Positions 55,557-63,825 of a stretch of DNA of 64,000 nt are shown here, piece by piece. The stretch comes from Curtobacterium sp. MCLR17_007. Lineage in GTDB: Bacteria > Actinomycetota > Actinomycetes > Actinomycetales > Microbacteriaceae. The notes beneath the pieces are model-generated. The model searched no databases, was not told where the DNA came from, and saw only the letters and a list, made by a program, of their open reading frames with translations. Numbering within the stretch: the stretch's first letter is position 1; each line of letters opens with the position of its first letter. The DNA lies in assembly GCF_003234655.2 (NCBI RefSeq), contig NZ_CP126271.1, forward strand, positions 1 to 64,000. Reading direction: 5' to 3'. A program made the position numbers and the translations under genes.

Positions 55557-58106
55557 ATGAGTGCAGAGCTGACGCTCGGCGCCGAGGAAGAACTGCACCT
55601 CATCGACCTCGAGTCCGGCCGACTTTCCGCGAAGGCCCCCCGCCTTCTGCCCAAGCTGCCCGCCGACCGCTTCGGCGCCGAACTGCAGCGGACCACCATC
55701 GAGACGAACACCCCGGTCGTGACGACCCTCGACGACCTCCGGCGGGTGATCGTCGACCTGCGCCAAGAGCTCTCCGCGGCGATCGAGCCCGCGGGGGTGA
55801 CGATCGCCGCGGCCGGCACGGCACCCCGGTCCGAGTACGCCGACTTCGAGCTGACGTCGGGCGGTCGCTTCGGCCGGATGCAGGAGCAGTACCGGATGCT
55901 CGTCGACGAACAGCTCATCTGCGGGCTGCAGGTGCACGTCGGGGTGAGCGACCGCGACCTCGCGGTGCAGATCGCCCAGCGCGTGGCACCGACGCTGCCC
56001 GCGCTGCTGGCCCTGAGTGCGTCGAGTCCGTTCTGGAACGGGCAGGACACCGGGTACTCCTCGTTCCGCAGCATCATCTGGCAGCGGTGGCCGTCCGCCG
56101 GCAGCTTCGGTCGGGTGTCGAGTGCGGCGGAGTACGACAAGGTGCTCGACGACCTCATCGCGTCGGGCGTGATCGCCGACAAGAAGATGGCGTACTTCGA
56201 CGTCCGGCCCTCGTCCCACGCGCCGACGCTCGAGCTCCGGGTCTGCGACGCCACCCCCGTGGTCGACGACGCCGTCCTGATCGCCGGGCTCTTCCGCGCC
56301 GCGGTCCGCAAGGCCGAGCTCGCGGTCGAGTCCGGCGCCGAGTGGCACCCGCGCAGCGAACCGCTGCACCGGGCGGCGATGTGGCAGGCCGCCCGCAGCG
56401 GTCTGAGCGGCGAACTGCTCGGGCTCGGGCAGCACCCGGAGCGCCTTCCGGCAGAGATCGCGGTCCGACAGCTCGTCTCCCGCCTGCGTCCCGAGCTCGA
56501 GGAACTCGGCGACTGGGCCACGGTCGCCGACCTGGTCGAGGACACGCTCGCTCGGGGCACCTCCACCGACCGGCAACGCACCGCGTACGCCGAGCGCGGC
56601 AGCCTGGACGACGTCGTCGCCCAGGTCATCGCCGACACCGCGGGGACGCCCTCCGGCCACGAGGAACACCCCGTGGTCGCGATCCCGTCCTACCGGGTGC
56701 GCGCGGGCGACGAAGCGGTCGGACCCGGTGCCCGCCCGCGCCCCGCCTTCCGCGACCTGGCCGCGTTCTTCCGCGGCTGGGACGCCGACACCACGATCGA
56801 GCGCTGCGCCGCGCGGGACGTCTGGACCCGCGAGCACGAGGTCGGGTTCGTCGTCGACGGCGGCGTGCAGGTCTTCGGGTGCGACCTGGTGCCGCGCACG
56901 ATCAGTGCCTACGAGTGGGCCCAGCTCGAGGCCGGTCTCGCCCAGCGGGCACGGGCCATCGAGCTCTTCCTGCGTGACGCGTACGGCGCCAGACGGATCG
57001 TCACGGACGGTGCGATGCACCAGGACGACTTCGTCGGGGCGAACGGCTGGGACCCGGATGCGGCTCGGCTCCCCGCCGATGCCGTCCGGGCGTCGGTGAT
57101 CGGCTTCGACCTGATCCGGAACGAGTTCGGCGGGTGGCGCGTGCTCGAGGACAACGTTCGCTCGCCCTCCGGTGTCGCGTACGGACTCGCCCTGCGCGAG
57201 ATGATGGACGACGTGGTGCCGGACGCCCCCCGCCCCGACCGGTTGCGCGACCCGCACACCGTCCTCGGTCTGCTGCGTGACACCCTCTGCGCGAACGCGT
57301 CCGCCGTCACCGGCCACCCGGACCCGGTCGTGGCCCTGGTGTCGGACGGCCCGGGCGCCGGTGCCTGGTACGAACACCGTCGCCTGGCTGACGGCGCCGG
57401 CATGCGGCTGGTGTCCGAGTCCGACCTCGACGTCCGCGACGGGCAGGTGGTCCATGCCCCGTCGGGCGAGGTCCTGCACGCGCTCTACCTGCGGATCGAC
57501 CGCGACGTCAGCGCGCTGCGGACCGACGCGACCCCGGACCTCGGCGCGCGGATCCTCGACGCGGCGCAGGCGGGCACGGTGCACCTCGCCAACGCGCCGG
57601 GCAACGCGCTGGTCGACGACAAGGCGATGTACGTCTGGGTGCCGGACCTGATCTGGTACTACCTCGAGCAGAAGCCCCTGCTCGAGTCCGTGCCGACGTA
57701 CCGCACCGGCATCGAGGTCGAGCGGCTGTCCGTGCTCGACCGCGTCGGCGAGCTCGTCACCAAGCCCGTCGACGGCGAGGGCGGCCGCGACGTGATGATC
57801 GGTCCGAGCGCGAGTGCCCCCGAGGTCGCGGAACGCCGACGCGCGATCGCCGCCGACCCCGCGGGCTGGGTGGGGCAAGAGGTCGTGCAGCTGTCGTCGC
57901 ACCCCACCATCGGCCCCTCCGGCCTCGACCCGCGGCACGTCGACCTCCGGGCGTTCGTGTACGTCACCGGGACCGGCCCGGACGACGTCCACCTGGCCGA
58001 CGTCGCGCTGACCCGCGTCGCCCCCGAGGGCAGCATGGTCGTCAACTCCTCGCGGGGCGGCGGCGCCAAGGACACGTGGATCATCGACGCGGAAGCAGCG
58101 CGCTGA
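55557..58106 (+). CDS. Carboxylate-amine ligase fused to a circularly permuted ATP-grasp domain
   Basis: The 849-residue protein joins two ligases. Residues 1-365 are a GCS2/YbdK-type glutamate-cysteine-ligase-like domain (LTLGAEEELHLID, ETNTPVVTTLDDL, GLQVHVGVSDRDLAVQIA, YFDVRPSSHAPTLELRVCD). Residues about 390-845 are a circularly permuted type 2 ATP-grasp (DUF404/DUF407) domain (VDGGVQVFGCDLVPRTIS, GFDLIRNEFGGWRVLEDNVRSPSGVAYGL, HLANAPGNALVDDKAMYVWVPDLIWYYL, HVDLRAFVYVTG, NSSRGGGAKDTWI). Both fold types make amide bonds between amino acids. Its stop overlaps the next gene (TGATG). Predicted product: a short gamma- or alpha-linked peptide. Confidence 0.9.
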   Translation: MSAELTLGAEEELHLIDLESGRLSAKAPRLLPKLPADRFGAELQRTTIETNTPVVTTLDDLRRVIVDLRQELSAAIEPAGVTIAAAGTAPRSEYADFELTSGGRFGRMQEQYRMLVDEQLICGLQVHVGVSDRDLAVQIAQRVAPTLPALLALSASSPFWNGQDTGYSSFRSIIWQRWPSAGSFGRVSSAAEYDKVLDDLIASGVIADKKMAYFDVRPSSHAPTLELRVCDATPVVDDAVLIAGLFRAAVRKAELAVESGAEWHPRSEPLHRAAMWQAARSGLSGELLGLGQHPERLPAEIAVRQLVSRLRPELEELGDWATVADLVEDTLARGTSTDRQRTAYAERGSLDDVVAQVIADTAGTPSGHEEHPVVAIPSYRVRAGDEAVGPGARPRPAFRDLAAFFRGWDADTTIERCAARDVWTREHEVGFVVDGGVQVFGCDLVPRTISAYEWAQLEAGLAQRARAIELFLRDAYGARRIVTDGAMHQDDFVGANGWDPDAARLPADAVRASVIGFDLIRNEFGGWRVLEDNVRSPSGVAYGLALREMMDDVVPDAPRPDRLRDPHTVLGLLRDTLCANASAVTGHPDPVVALVSDGPGAGAWYEHRRLADGAGMRLVSESDLDVRDGQVVHAPSGEVLHALYLRIDRDVSALRTDATPDLGARILDAAQAGTVHLANAPGNALVDDKAMYVWVPDLIWYYLEQKPLLESVPTYRTGIEVERLSVLDRVGELVTKPVDGEGGRDVMIGPSASAPEVAERRRAIAADPAGWVGQEVVQLSSHPTIGPSGLDPRHVDLRAFVYVTGTGPDDVHLADVALTRVAPEGSMVVNSSRGGGAKDTWIIDAEAAR

Positions 58107-59905
58107 TGTGCGGGCTCGCGGGCGAGATCCGCTTCGACGGCACCGCACCCGACGTGGTCGCGGTCGCCCGGATGACGGGCTGCATGGTGCACCGGGGCCC
58201 CGACGGCGACGGCCTGTGGGCCCGCGGCCCCGTCGCGCTCGGCCACCGACGTCTGTCGATCGTCGACCTGTCCACCGCCGGGGCGCAGCCGATGGTCGTG
58301 GCGCGGCTGGGTCTCACGATCGCCTACAACGGCATGGTCTACAACTACCGGCAGCTCCGCGACGAGCTGCACGGCAAGGGCCACACCTTCGACTCGACGT
58401 CGGACACCGAGGTCATCGTCGCCGCGTACGCCGAGTGGGGCACCGCGTTCGTCGAGCACCTGGTCGGGATGTTCGCGATCGCGATCTGGGAGCACGCCAG
58501 CGGGCGGCTCGTCCTGGCGCGGGACCGCCTGGGCATCAAGCCGCTCTACGTCGCTCCTGTGCCCGGCGGGCTCCGGTTCGCGAGCTCCCTGCCCGCGGTC
58601 CTGGCGGGCAGCGGCGGCGGCAGCCATGACGTCGACACGTCGATCGACCCGGTCGCCTTCGCGTCGTACATGACCTTCCACTCGATCGTCCCGGCTCCGC
58701 GCACGATCCTGTCCGGTGTCGGCAAGCTCCCGCCCGCGACCGTCCGGGTGGTCGAGCCCGACGGCACGACCACGGACACCGTGTACTGGGAACCCCGGTT
58801 CGAGCGTGACCCGGCCAAGGCCGACTGGTCGGACCAGGACTGGCAGCACGCCATGGTCGAGTCCCTCCGCACCGCGGTCGGACGGCGCATGGTCGCCGAC
58901 GTCCCCGTGGGCGTGCTGCTCTCCGGCGGCATCGACTCCTCGCTCGTGGTCGCCCTGCTCGCCGAGGCCGGTCAGCGCGACCTCGCCACGTTCAGCATCG
59001 GCTTCGAGGCGGCCGGCGGTGAGTCCGGCGACGAGTTCGAGTACTCGGACCTGGTCGCCCGGCACTTCGGCACCGACCACCACCGCATCCGCATCCCGTC
59101 GTCGCGGCTGCTCGACGGCATCGACGGCGCGGTGGCGGCGATGAGCGAGCCCATGGTCAGCCACGACTGCGTCGCGTTCTGGCTGCTGTCACAAGAGGTC
59201 TCGCAGCACGTCAAGGTCGTGCAGTCCGGGCAGGGTGCCGACGAGATCCTGGCCGGCTACAGCTGGTACCCGCCGCTGGCGGACGTCCCGCGGGACCAGG
59301 CCGCCGAGGCGTACCGCTCGGTGTTCATGGACCGCCGCTGGCCGACTCTGCAGGGACTGCTCGGGGAGCGCTGGCGCAGCGACGACGACACCCCGTCGGC
59401 GTTCGTCGACCGCGAGTTCGCCCGCCCCGGTGCCGACGACAGCGTGGACGCCGCACTCCGCAGCGACACGACCATCATGCTCGTCGACGACCCGGTCAAG
59501 CGCGTCGACAACATGACCATGGCGTGGGGGCTCGAGGCCCGCGTCCCGTTCCTCGACCACGAGTTCGTCGAGCTGGCCGGGGCGGTCCCGACGGCGCTCA
59601 AGCTCGCCGACGGCGGCAAGGGCGTGCTGAAGCGCGCGTCGCGCGGCATCGTCCCCGACGCCGTCATCGACCGCACCAAGGGCTCGTTCCCCGTGCCGGC
59701 GATCCGGCAGCTCGAGGGCCCCTACCTCGAGCGCGTCCGCGTCGCGCTGCACGCACCAGAGGCGCGCGAGCGCGGCCTGTTCGACCCGGCGACGGTGGAG
59801 CGGATGCTCCGCGACCCGAACACCACCAGGACCGAGATCGGCGCGAACGCGCTCTGGCAGCTCGGCCTGATCGAGATGTGGCTGCAGCACCAGGGGGTGC
59901 GGTGA
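58106..59905 (+). CDS. Asparagine-synthase-family amidotransferase (NAGGN/trio type)
   Basis: Transfers glutamine-derived ammonia to a carboxylate activated as acyl-AMP. The 599-residue protein starts at ATG 58106 so that Cys2 is the N-terminal nucleophile. The glutaminase domain (2-190) has RGPDGDG and GHRRLSIVDLS; the synthetase domain has the pyrophosphate loop SGGIDSS (273-279) and RTKGSFPVPAIR. The text GHRRLSIVDLSTAGAQPM and DPVAFASYMTFHSIVPAPRTILSGVGKLPPATVRVVEPDG closely matches the trio amidotransferases that amidate N-acetylglutaminylglutamine rather than AsnB. It overlaps the peptidase gene by 4 nt. Confidence 0.92.
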   Translation: MCGLAGEIRFDGTAPDVVAVARMTGCMVHRGPDGDGLWARGPVALGHRRLSIVDLSTAGAQPMVVARLGLTIAYNGMVYNYRQLRDELHGKGHTFDSTSDTEVIVAAYAEWGTAFVEHLVGMFAIAIWEHASGRLVLARDRLGIKPLYVAPVPGGLRFASSLPAVLAGSGGGSHDVDTSIDPVAFASYMTFHSIVPAPRTILSGVGKLPPATVRVVEPDGTTTDTVYWEPRFERDPAKADWSDQDWQHAMVESLRTAVGRRMVADVPVGVLLSGGIDSSLVVALLAEAGQRDLATFSIGFEAAGGESGDEFEYSDLVARHFGTDHHRIRIPSSRLLDGIDGAVAAMSEPMVSHDCVAFWLLSQEVSQHVKVVQSGQGADEILAGYSWYPPLADVPRDQAAEAYRSVFMDRRWPTLQGLLGERWRSDDDTPSAFVDREFARPGADDSVDAALRSDTTIMLVDDPVKRVDNMTMAWGLEARVPFLDHEFVELAGAVPTALKLADGGKGVLKRASRGIVPDAVIDRTKGSFPVPAIRQLEGPYLERVRVALHAPEARERGLFDPATVERMLRDPNTTRTEIGANALWQLGLIEMWLQHQGVR

Positions 59906-61839
59906 ACCGGGCAGGAGGCCCCACCGACGTCGCCAGGCGGGCGACGGTCGTCGGGTCGGTCAGGACCGAGGCCGCGGCCGACCTGGGCGAGCGGCTCACG
60001 GCCGCCTGGGGGTCGTGGGGCCCGACGATGACGCGCAACGCGCGCCGTGTCGCCTTCGTGAGCGATCGGTTCGGCACCCCAGAGGTGTTCGTGCAGGACG
60101 TCGTGGTGGACGGCCCACCCCCCGAGCCGACCCGCATCGCACTGTCCGACGACCCGGTCATCCGGGTGTCGTGGTCCTCGGACGGCGAGTGGCTCGCCGT
60201 GGCGATCGCGACCGACGGCGGCGTGAAGCAGCAGGTCTGGGTGGTCCGTCCCGACGGTTCCGACGCGGCGCAGATCGCCGGGTCGCGGTACCAGCACGCC
60301 GAACTCGGACCGTGGAGCCGCAGCGGGCACCGCGTCGTGATCACCCTGCCGTCGACCGAGCCCGAGCAGCCCGCCCGCGCGTACCTGGTGGACCCGGTGT
60401 CCGGCGACCGCGACGACCTGGCGGTCGGCGAGCTCATCCACGTGCTCGACCTGTCGGTCGAGGAACGCTTGGTGGTGCTGCGCGACGGGCAGCGCGGGCA
60501 GGAGTTCGTCGTCGCCGTCGACCGGTTGACCGACGAGAGCCACCCGCTGCTGACGGACCCGCCGTCCGGATCCGCCGAGATCGCGTTCCTGCGGCCGTCC
60601 CCGGCGAGCGAGACCAGCCCGCTCGTGGCGTACGTCGCCACCGAGGCCGGTGCTCCGCGCCGCCAGCTCGTCGCACAGCCCGTCGGCCCGCACGGGTGGC
60701 GCGGACGGTCCCGACGCATCGTCGGACGTGACGACGCCGAGCTCGAGTTCCTCGACGCCGACGACGCCGGCCGCACGCTGCTGCTCGGGTGGAACGTCGA
60801 CGGGCGCAGCGAGCTCGAGCTCGTCAACACGCACGACGCCTCGCGCACCCCGGTGCCGGACCTGCCCGGTGCGGTCGTCACCGACCCGGTGCTCAGCCGC
60901 GACGGCCGCAGCGTCATCCTCGCCGTCGAGGGACCGACCAGCCCCCGCGGTCTGTGGCGTCTCGACACGAACGCCCTGACCTGGAGCCGCGTCACCGACG
61001 CCCCGGCACTGCCGGACACCCCGCTCGTCGAACCCGTGTTGCAGCGCTTCGCCGCACGCGACGGACTGGAGCTGACCGGATGGCTCTACCCGGCGGTCGA
61101 GCCGGCCGCGGCGTCACCGGCGGCTGACGACGTCGACCGGGCCGTTCCTCCCGTCCGTCGCGCAGCGATGGTCCACCTGCACGGCGGGCCGGAGTCGCAG
61201 GAACGGCCGACGTTCTCGCCGCAGCACCAGGCGCTCGCCGCGGCGGGCATCACCGTCTTCGCACCGAACATCCGGGGTTCCTCCGGGTACGGCGCCGCGT
61301 TCGTGCACGCGGACGACCTGGCCCTGCGGTGGGACGCGCTGGCCGACGTCGTCGACTGCGCCCGGTGGCTCGTGTCGTCGGGCTGGGCAGACCGGTCGCG
61401 CGTCGCGGTCGAGGGCCGCTCGTACGGCGGCTACGCGACCAACGCCTCGTTGGCGTTCACCCCGGACGTCTTCGCGGCCGGGGTCGCGGTGTGCGGCATG
61501 AGCGACTTCGCGACGTTCTACCGCGACACCGAACCGTGGATCGCGGGAGCCGCGGCGACGAAGTACGGGCACCCGCTGCACGACCACGAGCTGCTCGCGT
61601 CGCTGTCGCCGATGCGCGCGGTCGACGACGTGACGGCGCCGCTGCTCGTCGTGCACGGCGAGCTCGACACCAACGTGCCGATCGGCGAGGCGCACCAGCT
61701 CGTCGCCGCACTGCGCGACCGGGCGCACGACGTCGAGTACCTCGAGCTCGCGGGCGAGGGGCACGAGTACCGCCGGGCGACGTCGCGTGCGGAACTCGTC
61801 CGGACGATGGTGTCGTTCCTGGCCTCCCGTCTCGGGTGA
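59902..61839 (+). CDS. S9-family prolyl-oligopeptidase-like peptidase
   Basis: The 645-residue protein starts at GTG 59902 inside the preceding stop. Residues 30-380 form a beta-propeller of WD/TolB-like blades (VAFVSDRFGTPEVFVQ, WSSDGEWLAVAI, LSRDGRSVILAVEG). The C-terminal alpha/beta-hydrolase domain has catalytic Ser507 in EGRSYGGYA, Asp589 in HGELDTNVP and His621 in GEGHEY. Such enzymes cleave short peptides. No signal peptide, so it acts in the cytoplasm, perhaps degrading or trimming the peptide made by the two upstream enzymes. In known trio operons the peptidase is of the M42 family. Confidence 0.92.
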   Translation: MNRAGGPTDVARRATVVGSVRTEAAADLGERLTAAWGSWGPTMTRNARRVAFVSDRFGTPEVFVQDVVVDGPPPEPTRIALSDDPVIRVSWSSDGEWLAVAIATDGGVKQQVWVVRPDGSDAAQIAGSRYQHAELGPWSRSGHRVVITLPSTEPEQPARAYLVDPVSGDRDDLAVGELIHVLDLSVEERLVVLRDGQRGQEFVVAVDRLTDESHPLLTDPPSGSAEIAFLRPSPASETSPLVAYVATEAGAPRRQLVAQPVGPHGWRGRSRRIVGRDDAELEFLDADDAGRTLLLGWNVDGRSELELVNTHDASRTPVPDLPGAVVTDPVLSRDGRSVILAVEGPTSPRGLWRLDTNALTWSRVTDAPALPDTPLVEPVLQRFAARDGLELTGWLYPAVEPAAASPAADDVDRAVPPVRRAAMVHLHGGPESQERPTFSPQHQALAAAGITVFAPNIRGSSGYGAAFVHADDLALRWDALADVVDCARWLVSSGWADRSRVAVEGRSYGGYATNASLAFTPDVFAAGVAVCGMSDFATFYRDTEPWIAGAAATKYGHPLHDHELLASLSPMRAVDDVTAPLLVVHGELDTNVPIGEAHQLVAALRDRAHDVEYLELAGEGHEYRRATSRAELVRTMVSFLASRLG

Positions 61840-61853
61840 GACCCGGCGTTCCC

Positions 61854-61859
61854 TAGGAT
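61854..61859 (+). promoter_or_regulatory. -10 box of the GntR gene, leaderless spacing
   Basis: TAGGAT with 7 nt to the GTG start at 61867. Confidence 0.5.
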
Positions 61860-61866
61860 CGAGGAC

Positions 61867-62583
61867 GTGACCACCACCGTGCCCGGCTTCCCGACGGGAC
61901 GCATCACGCAGCGCGGGCTGCGCGACCGCGTGTACGACCGGGTGCTCGACGTGCTGATGGGGCACGACGTCGAGCCGGGCATGCGCCTGTCGATCGACGG
62001 GCTCGCCCGGACGCTCGGTGTCTCGCCGACCCCGGTGCGCGAGGCGCTGGTGCAGCTCGAGCGGACCGGCCTGGTGGTGCGCGAGGCGAACAAGGGGTAC
62101 CGCGTGGCTCCGCCGCTCGCCGGCGACCAGCTCGAGGCGCTGTTCGACGCCCGGCTCATCATCGAGAGCGGCGCGGTCGACCTCGCGGCCCGGGGTGACG
62201 TCGGCGCGCTGCGTGCGCGACTCGAGGCGGCACTCGGGCAACAGGCGGCGGTGGTCCGGGAGATCGCGGCCGTGGGGGTGCAGGCCGCGCCCGAGGAGCT
62301 GATGGCCCGGTTCTTCCGGAGCGACTGGCAGTTCCACCAGGTCGTGTTCGACGCCGCACGCAACCCGTTCCTGCAGGAGATGTCCGAGGTCATCACGACG
62401 CGGGTGCACCGGATGCGGCAGATCGTCGAGGGCGGCGACGACGACACCGACCGTGCCGTGCACGAGCACCAGGCGATCGTGGACGCGCTGGGGGTCGATC
62501 CCCAGACGGCGGTCGCCGCGATGCGGACGCACATCGACGCCGTCCGCGAGCGGTCGCGGGCGGACGCGTCCCACACGCCCTGA
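61867..62583 (+). CDS. GntR-family transcriptional regulator (FCD subfamily)
   Basis: The 238-residue regulator starts at GTG 61867. The N-terminal winged helix (about 15-80) contains LSIDGLARTLGVSPTPVREALVQLERTGLVVREANKGYRV, the GntR signature. The C-terminal FCD ligand domain (about 88-230) has DARLIIESGAVDLA and the metal/ligand His residues in DWQFHQVVFDAARNPFL and HEHQAIVDAL. It lies 27 nt after the peptidase gene but has its own promoter, and most likely controls the sugar operon that starts at 62.8 kb. Confidence 0.92.
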   Translation: MTTTVPGFPTGRITQRGLRDRVYDRVLDVLMGHDVEPGMRLSIDGLARTLGVSPTPVREALVQLERTGLVVREANKGYRVAPPLAGDQLEALFDARLIIESGAVDLAARGDVGALRARLEAALGQQAAVVREIAAVGVQAAPEELMARFFRSDWQFHQVVFDAARNPFLQEMSEVITTRVHRMRQIVEGGDDDTDRAVHEHQAIVDALGVDPQTAVAAMRTHIDAVRERSRADASHTP

Positions 62584-62602
62584 CGGTCGCGCTGGAGAGC
62601 GT

Positions 62603-62638
62603 CGTCCTGATCGTCCTGATCGTCCTGATCGGCCTGAT
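62603..62638. repeat. 9-bp tandem repeat, four copies
   Basis: CGTCCTGAT occurs at 62603, 62612 and 62621, followed by CGGCCTGAT at 62630. A further isolated copy lies at 62681-62689, overlapping the right arm of the terminator hairpin. Confidence 0.9.
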
Positions 62639-62645
62639 ACGGGGG

Positions 62646-62684
62646 GACGCCCGTGCCGAGGTTCGGGTCAGCGGCACGGGCGTC
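62646..62684 (+). terminator. Terminator of the GntR gene
   Basis: GACGCCCGTGCCG (62646-62658) pairs perfectly with CGGCACGGGCGTC (62672-62684) around a 13-nt loop. A second G/C hairpin (CCCCC at 62715-62719 with GGGGG at 62724-62728) followed by TTT at 62730-62732 reinforces it. Confidence 0.8.
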
Positions 62685-62770
62685 CTGATCCTCCGAGCCC
62701 GGTCTCCTTCGGAGCCCCCGTGCGGGGGGTTTGGTCCGATCGCTTGCGGTCTCGCCGTGTCGGAGTACGG

Positions 62771-62782
62771 TTCCTATAGGAA
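62771..62782. promoter_or_regulatory. Perfect palindrome, candidate operator of the sugar operon
   Basis: TTCCTATAGGAA is a perfect 12-bp palindrome 41 nt upstream of the isomerase start and contains a TATAGG hexamer. A repressor bound here would cover the promoter. The adjacent GntR protein is the natural candidate. Confidence 0.6.
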
Positions 62783-62823
62783 AGAGGTTCACCGCCGAAC
62801 CGCCGCATGCGAAGGAGCATCCC

Positions 62824-63825
62824 GTGAGCACACCGCAGGACTGGGTCCAGCAGGACTGGGACACCACGACCTGGACCGCCGAGACGTGGCCGATCGCCGT
62901 GTGTCTGCACGGGTTCGCCCCCGTCGGCCGCGACGGTGTCGCCTTCCACGACGCCGACCCCGCGGTGTGGGACGACGTCTTCGGCCAGATCGCCGCCGCC
63001 GGGTTCTCGCTCGCCGAGCTCGCCGACAGCCACGTCCGCCCCGCCGACTTGGAACCGTCCCGCCGGGACGAGTTCTTCGCGGTCGCGCGGTCGCACGGCA
63101 TCGGGATCCCGTCGGTGCACCTGCAGCGCCGGAGCATCATCCAGCCGGGGCACGAGGCCGAGAACCTGGCGTATGCGCACCGCACCATCGACGCGGCGGC
63201 CGAGTGGGGCATGCAGGTGTTCTCGACCGGGCTGCACCAGCCGTTCAGCGACGCCCAGAAGCAGGCGCTCTGGTTCTGGACGGCGCAGGGTCCGAAGGAC
63301 CCGGACGACCCGGAGGTCTGGGCCGCCGCGGTCTCCCGGCTGCGGGAGCTCGGGGAGCACGCGGCCTCGGTCGGGCTGCCGATGGCGCTCGAGCTCTACG
63401 AGGACACCTACCTCGGCACCGCCGACAGTGCGGTCCGCCTGGTCGAGGAGATCGGGCTCGACACCGTCGGGCTCAACGCCGACGTCGCGAACCTGATCCG
63501 CCTGCACCGTCCGGTCGAACCGTGGCGGGAGCTCTTCGCGAAGACCATGCCGTACGCGAACTACCTGCACGTCAAGAACTACACGCGCGACGAGGCAGCG
63601 GACCAGAGCTGGTCCACCTCGGTCCCGAGCACGATGGAGACCGGGCTCATCAACTACCGCCAGGTCCTGCGCGACGCGGTGGCCGACGGCTTCCGCGGCA
63701 TCGTGATGACCGAGCAGTACGGCGGCGACAGCCTGGGCGTGTGCGCGACGAACCAGGACTACATCCGAGGTGTCCTCGCCACCGCGGACCTCAGCACCAC
63801 CACCACCGAAGGAGCAACTCGATGA
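62824..63825 (+). CDS. Sugar phosphate isomerase/epimerase (xylose-isomerase-like TIM barrel)
   Basis: The 333-residue protein starts at GTG 62824, with GAAGGAG upstream; the frame open from 62731 is not needed. It has the AP-endonuclease-2/xylose-isomerase TIM-barrel fold: AAAGFSLAELADSHVRPADL, GIPSVHLQRRSIIQPGHE, ALELYEDTYLGTADSAVRLVEEIGLDTVGLNADVANLIRLHRPVEPW, YLHVKNYTRDE and GIVMTEQYGGDSLGV, with Glu/Asp/His metal ligands spread over the strands. It probably isomerises or epimerises a sugar or keto-acid in the operon. Stop overlaps the next start (ATGA). Confidence 0.88.
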   Translation: MSTPQDWVQQDWDTTTWTAETWPIAVCLHGFAPVGRDGVAFHDADPAVWDDVFGQIAAAGFSLAELADSHVRPADLEPSRRDEFFAVARSHGIGIPSVHLQRRSIIQPGHEAENLAYAHRTIDAAAEWGMQVFSTGLHQPFSDAQKQALWFWTAQGPKDPDDPEVWAAAVSRLRELGEHAASVGLPMALELYEDTYLGTADSAVRLVEEIGLDTVGLNADVANLIRLHRPVEPWRELFAKTMPYANYLHVKNYTRDEAADQSWSTSVPSTMETGLINYRQVLRDAVADGFRGIVMTEQYGGDSLGVCATNQDYIRGVLATADLSTTTTEGATR

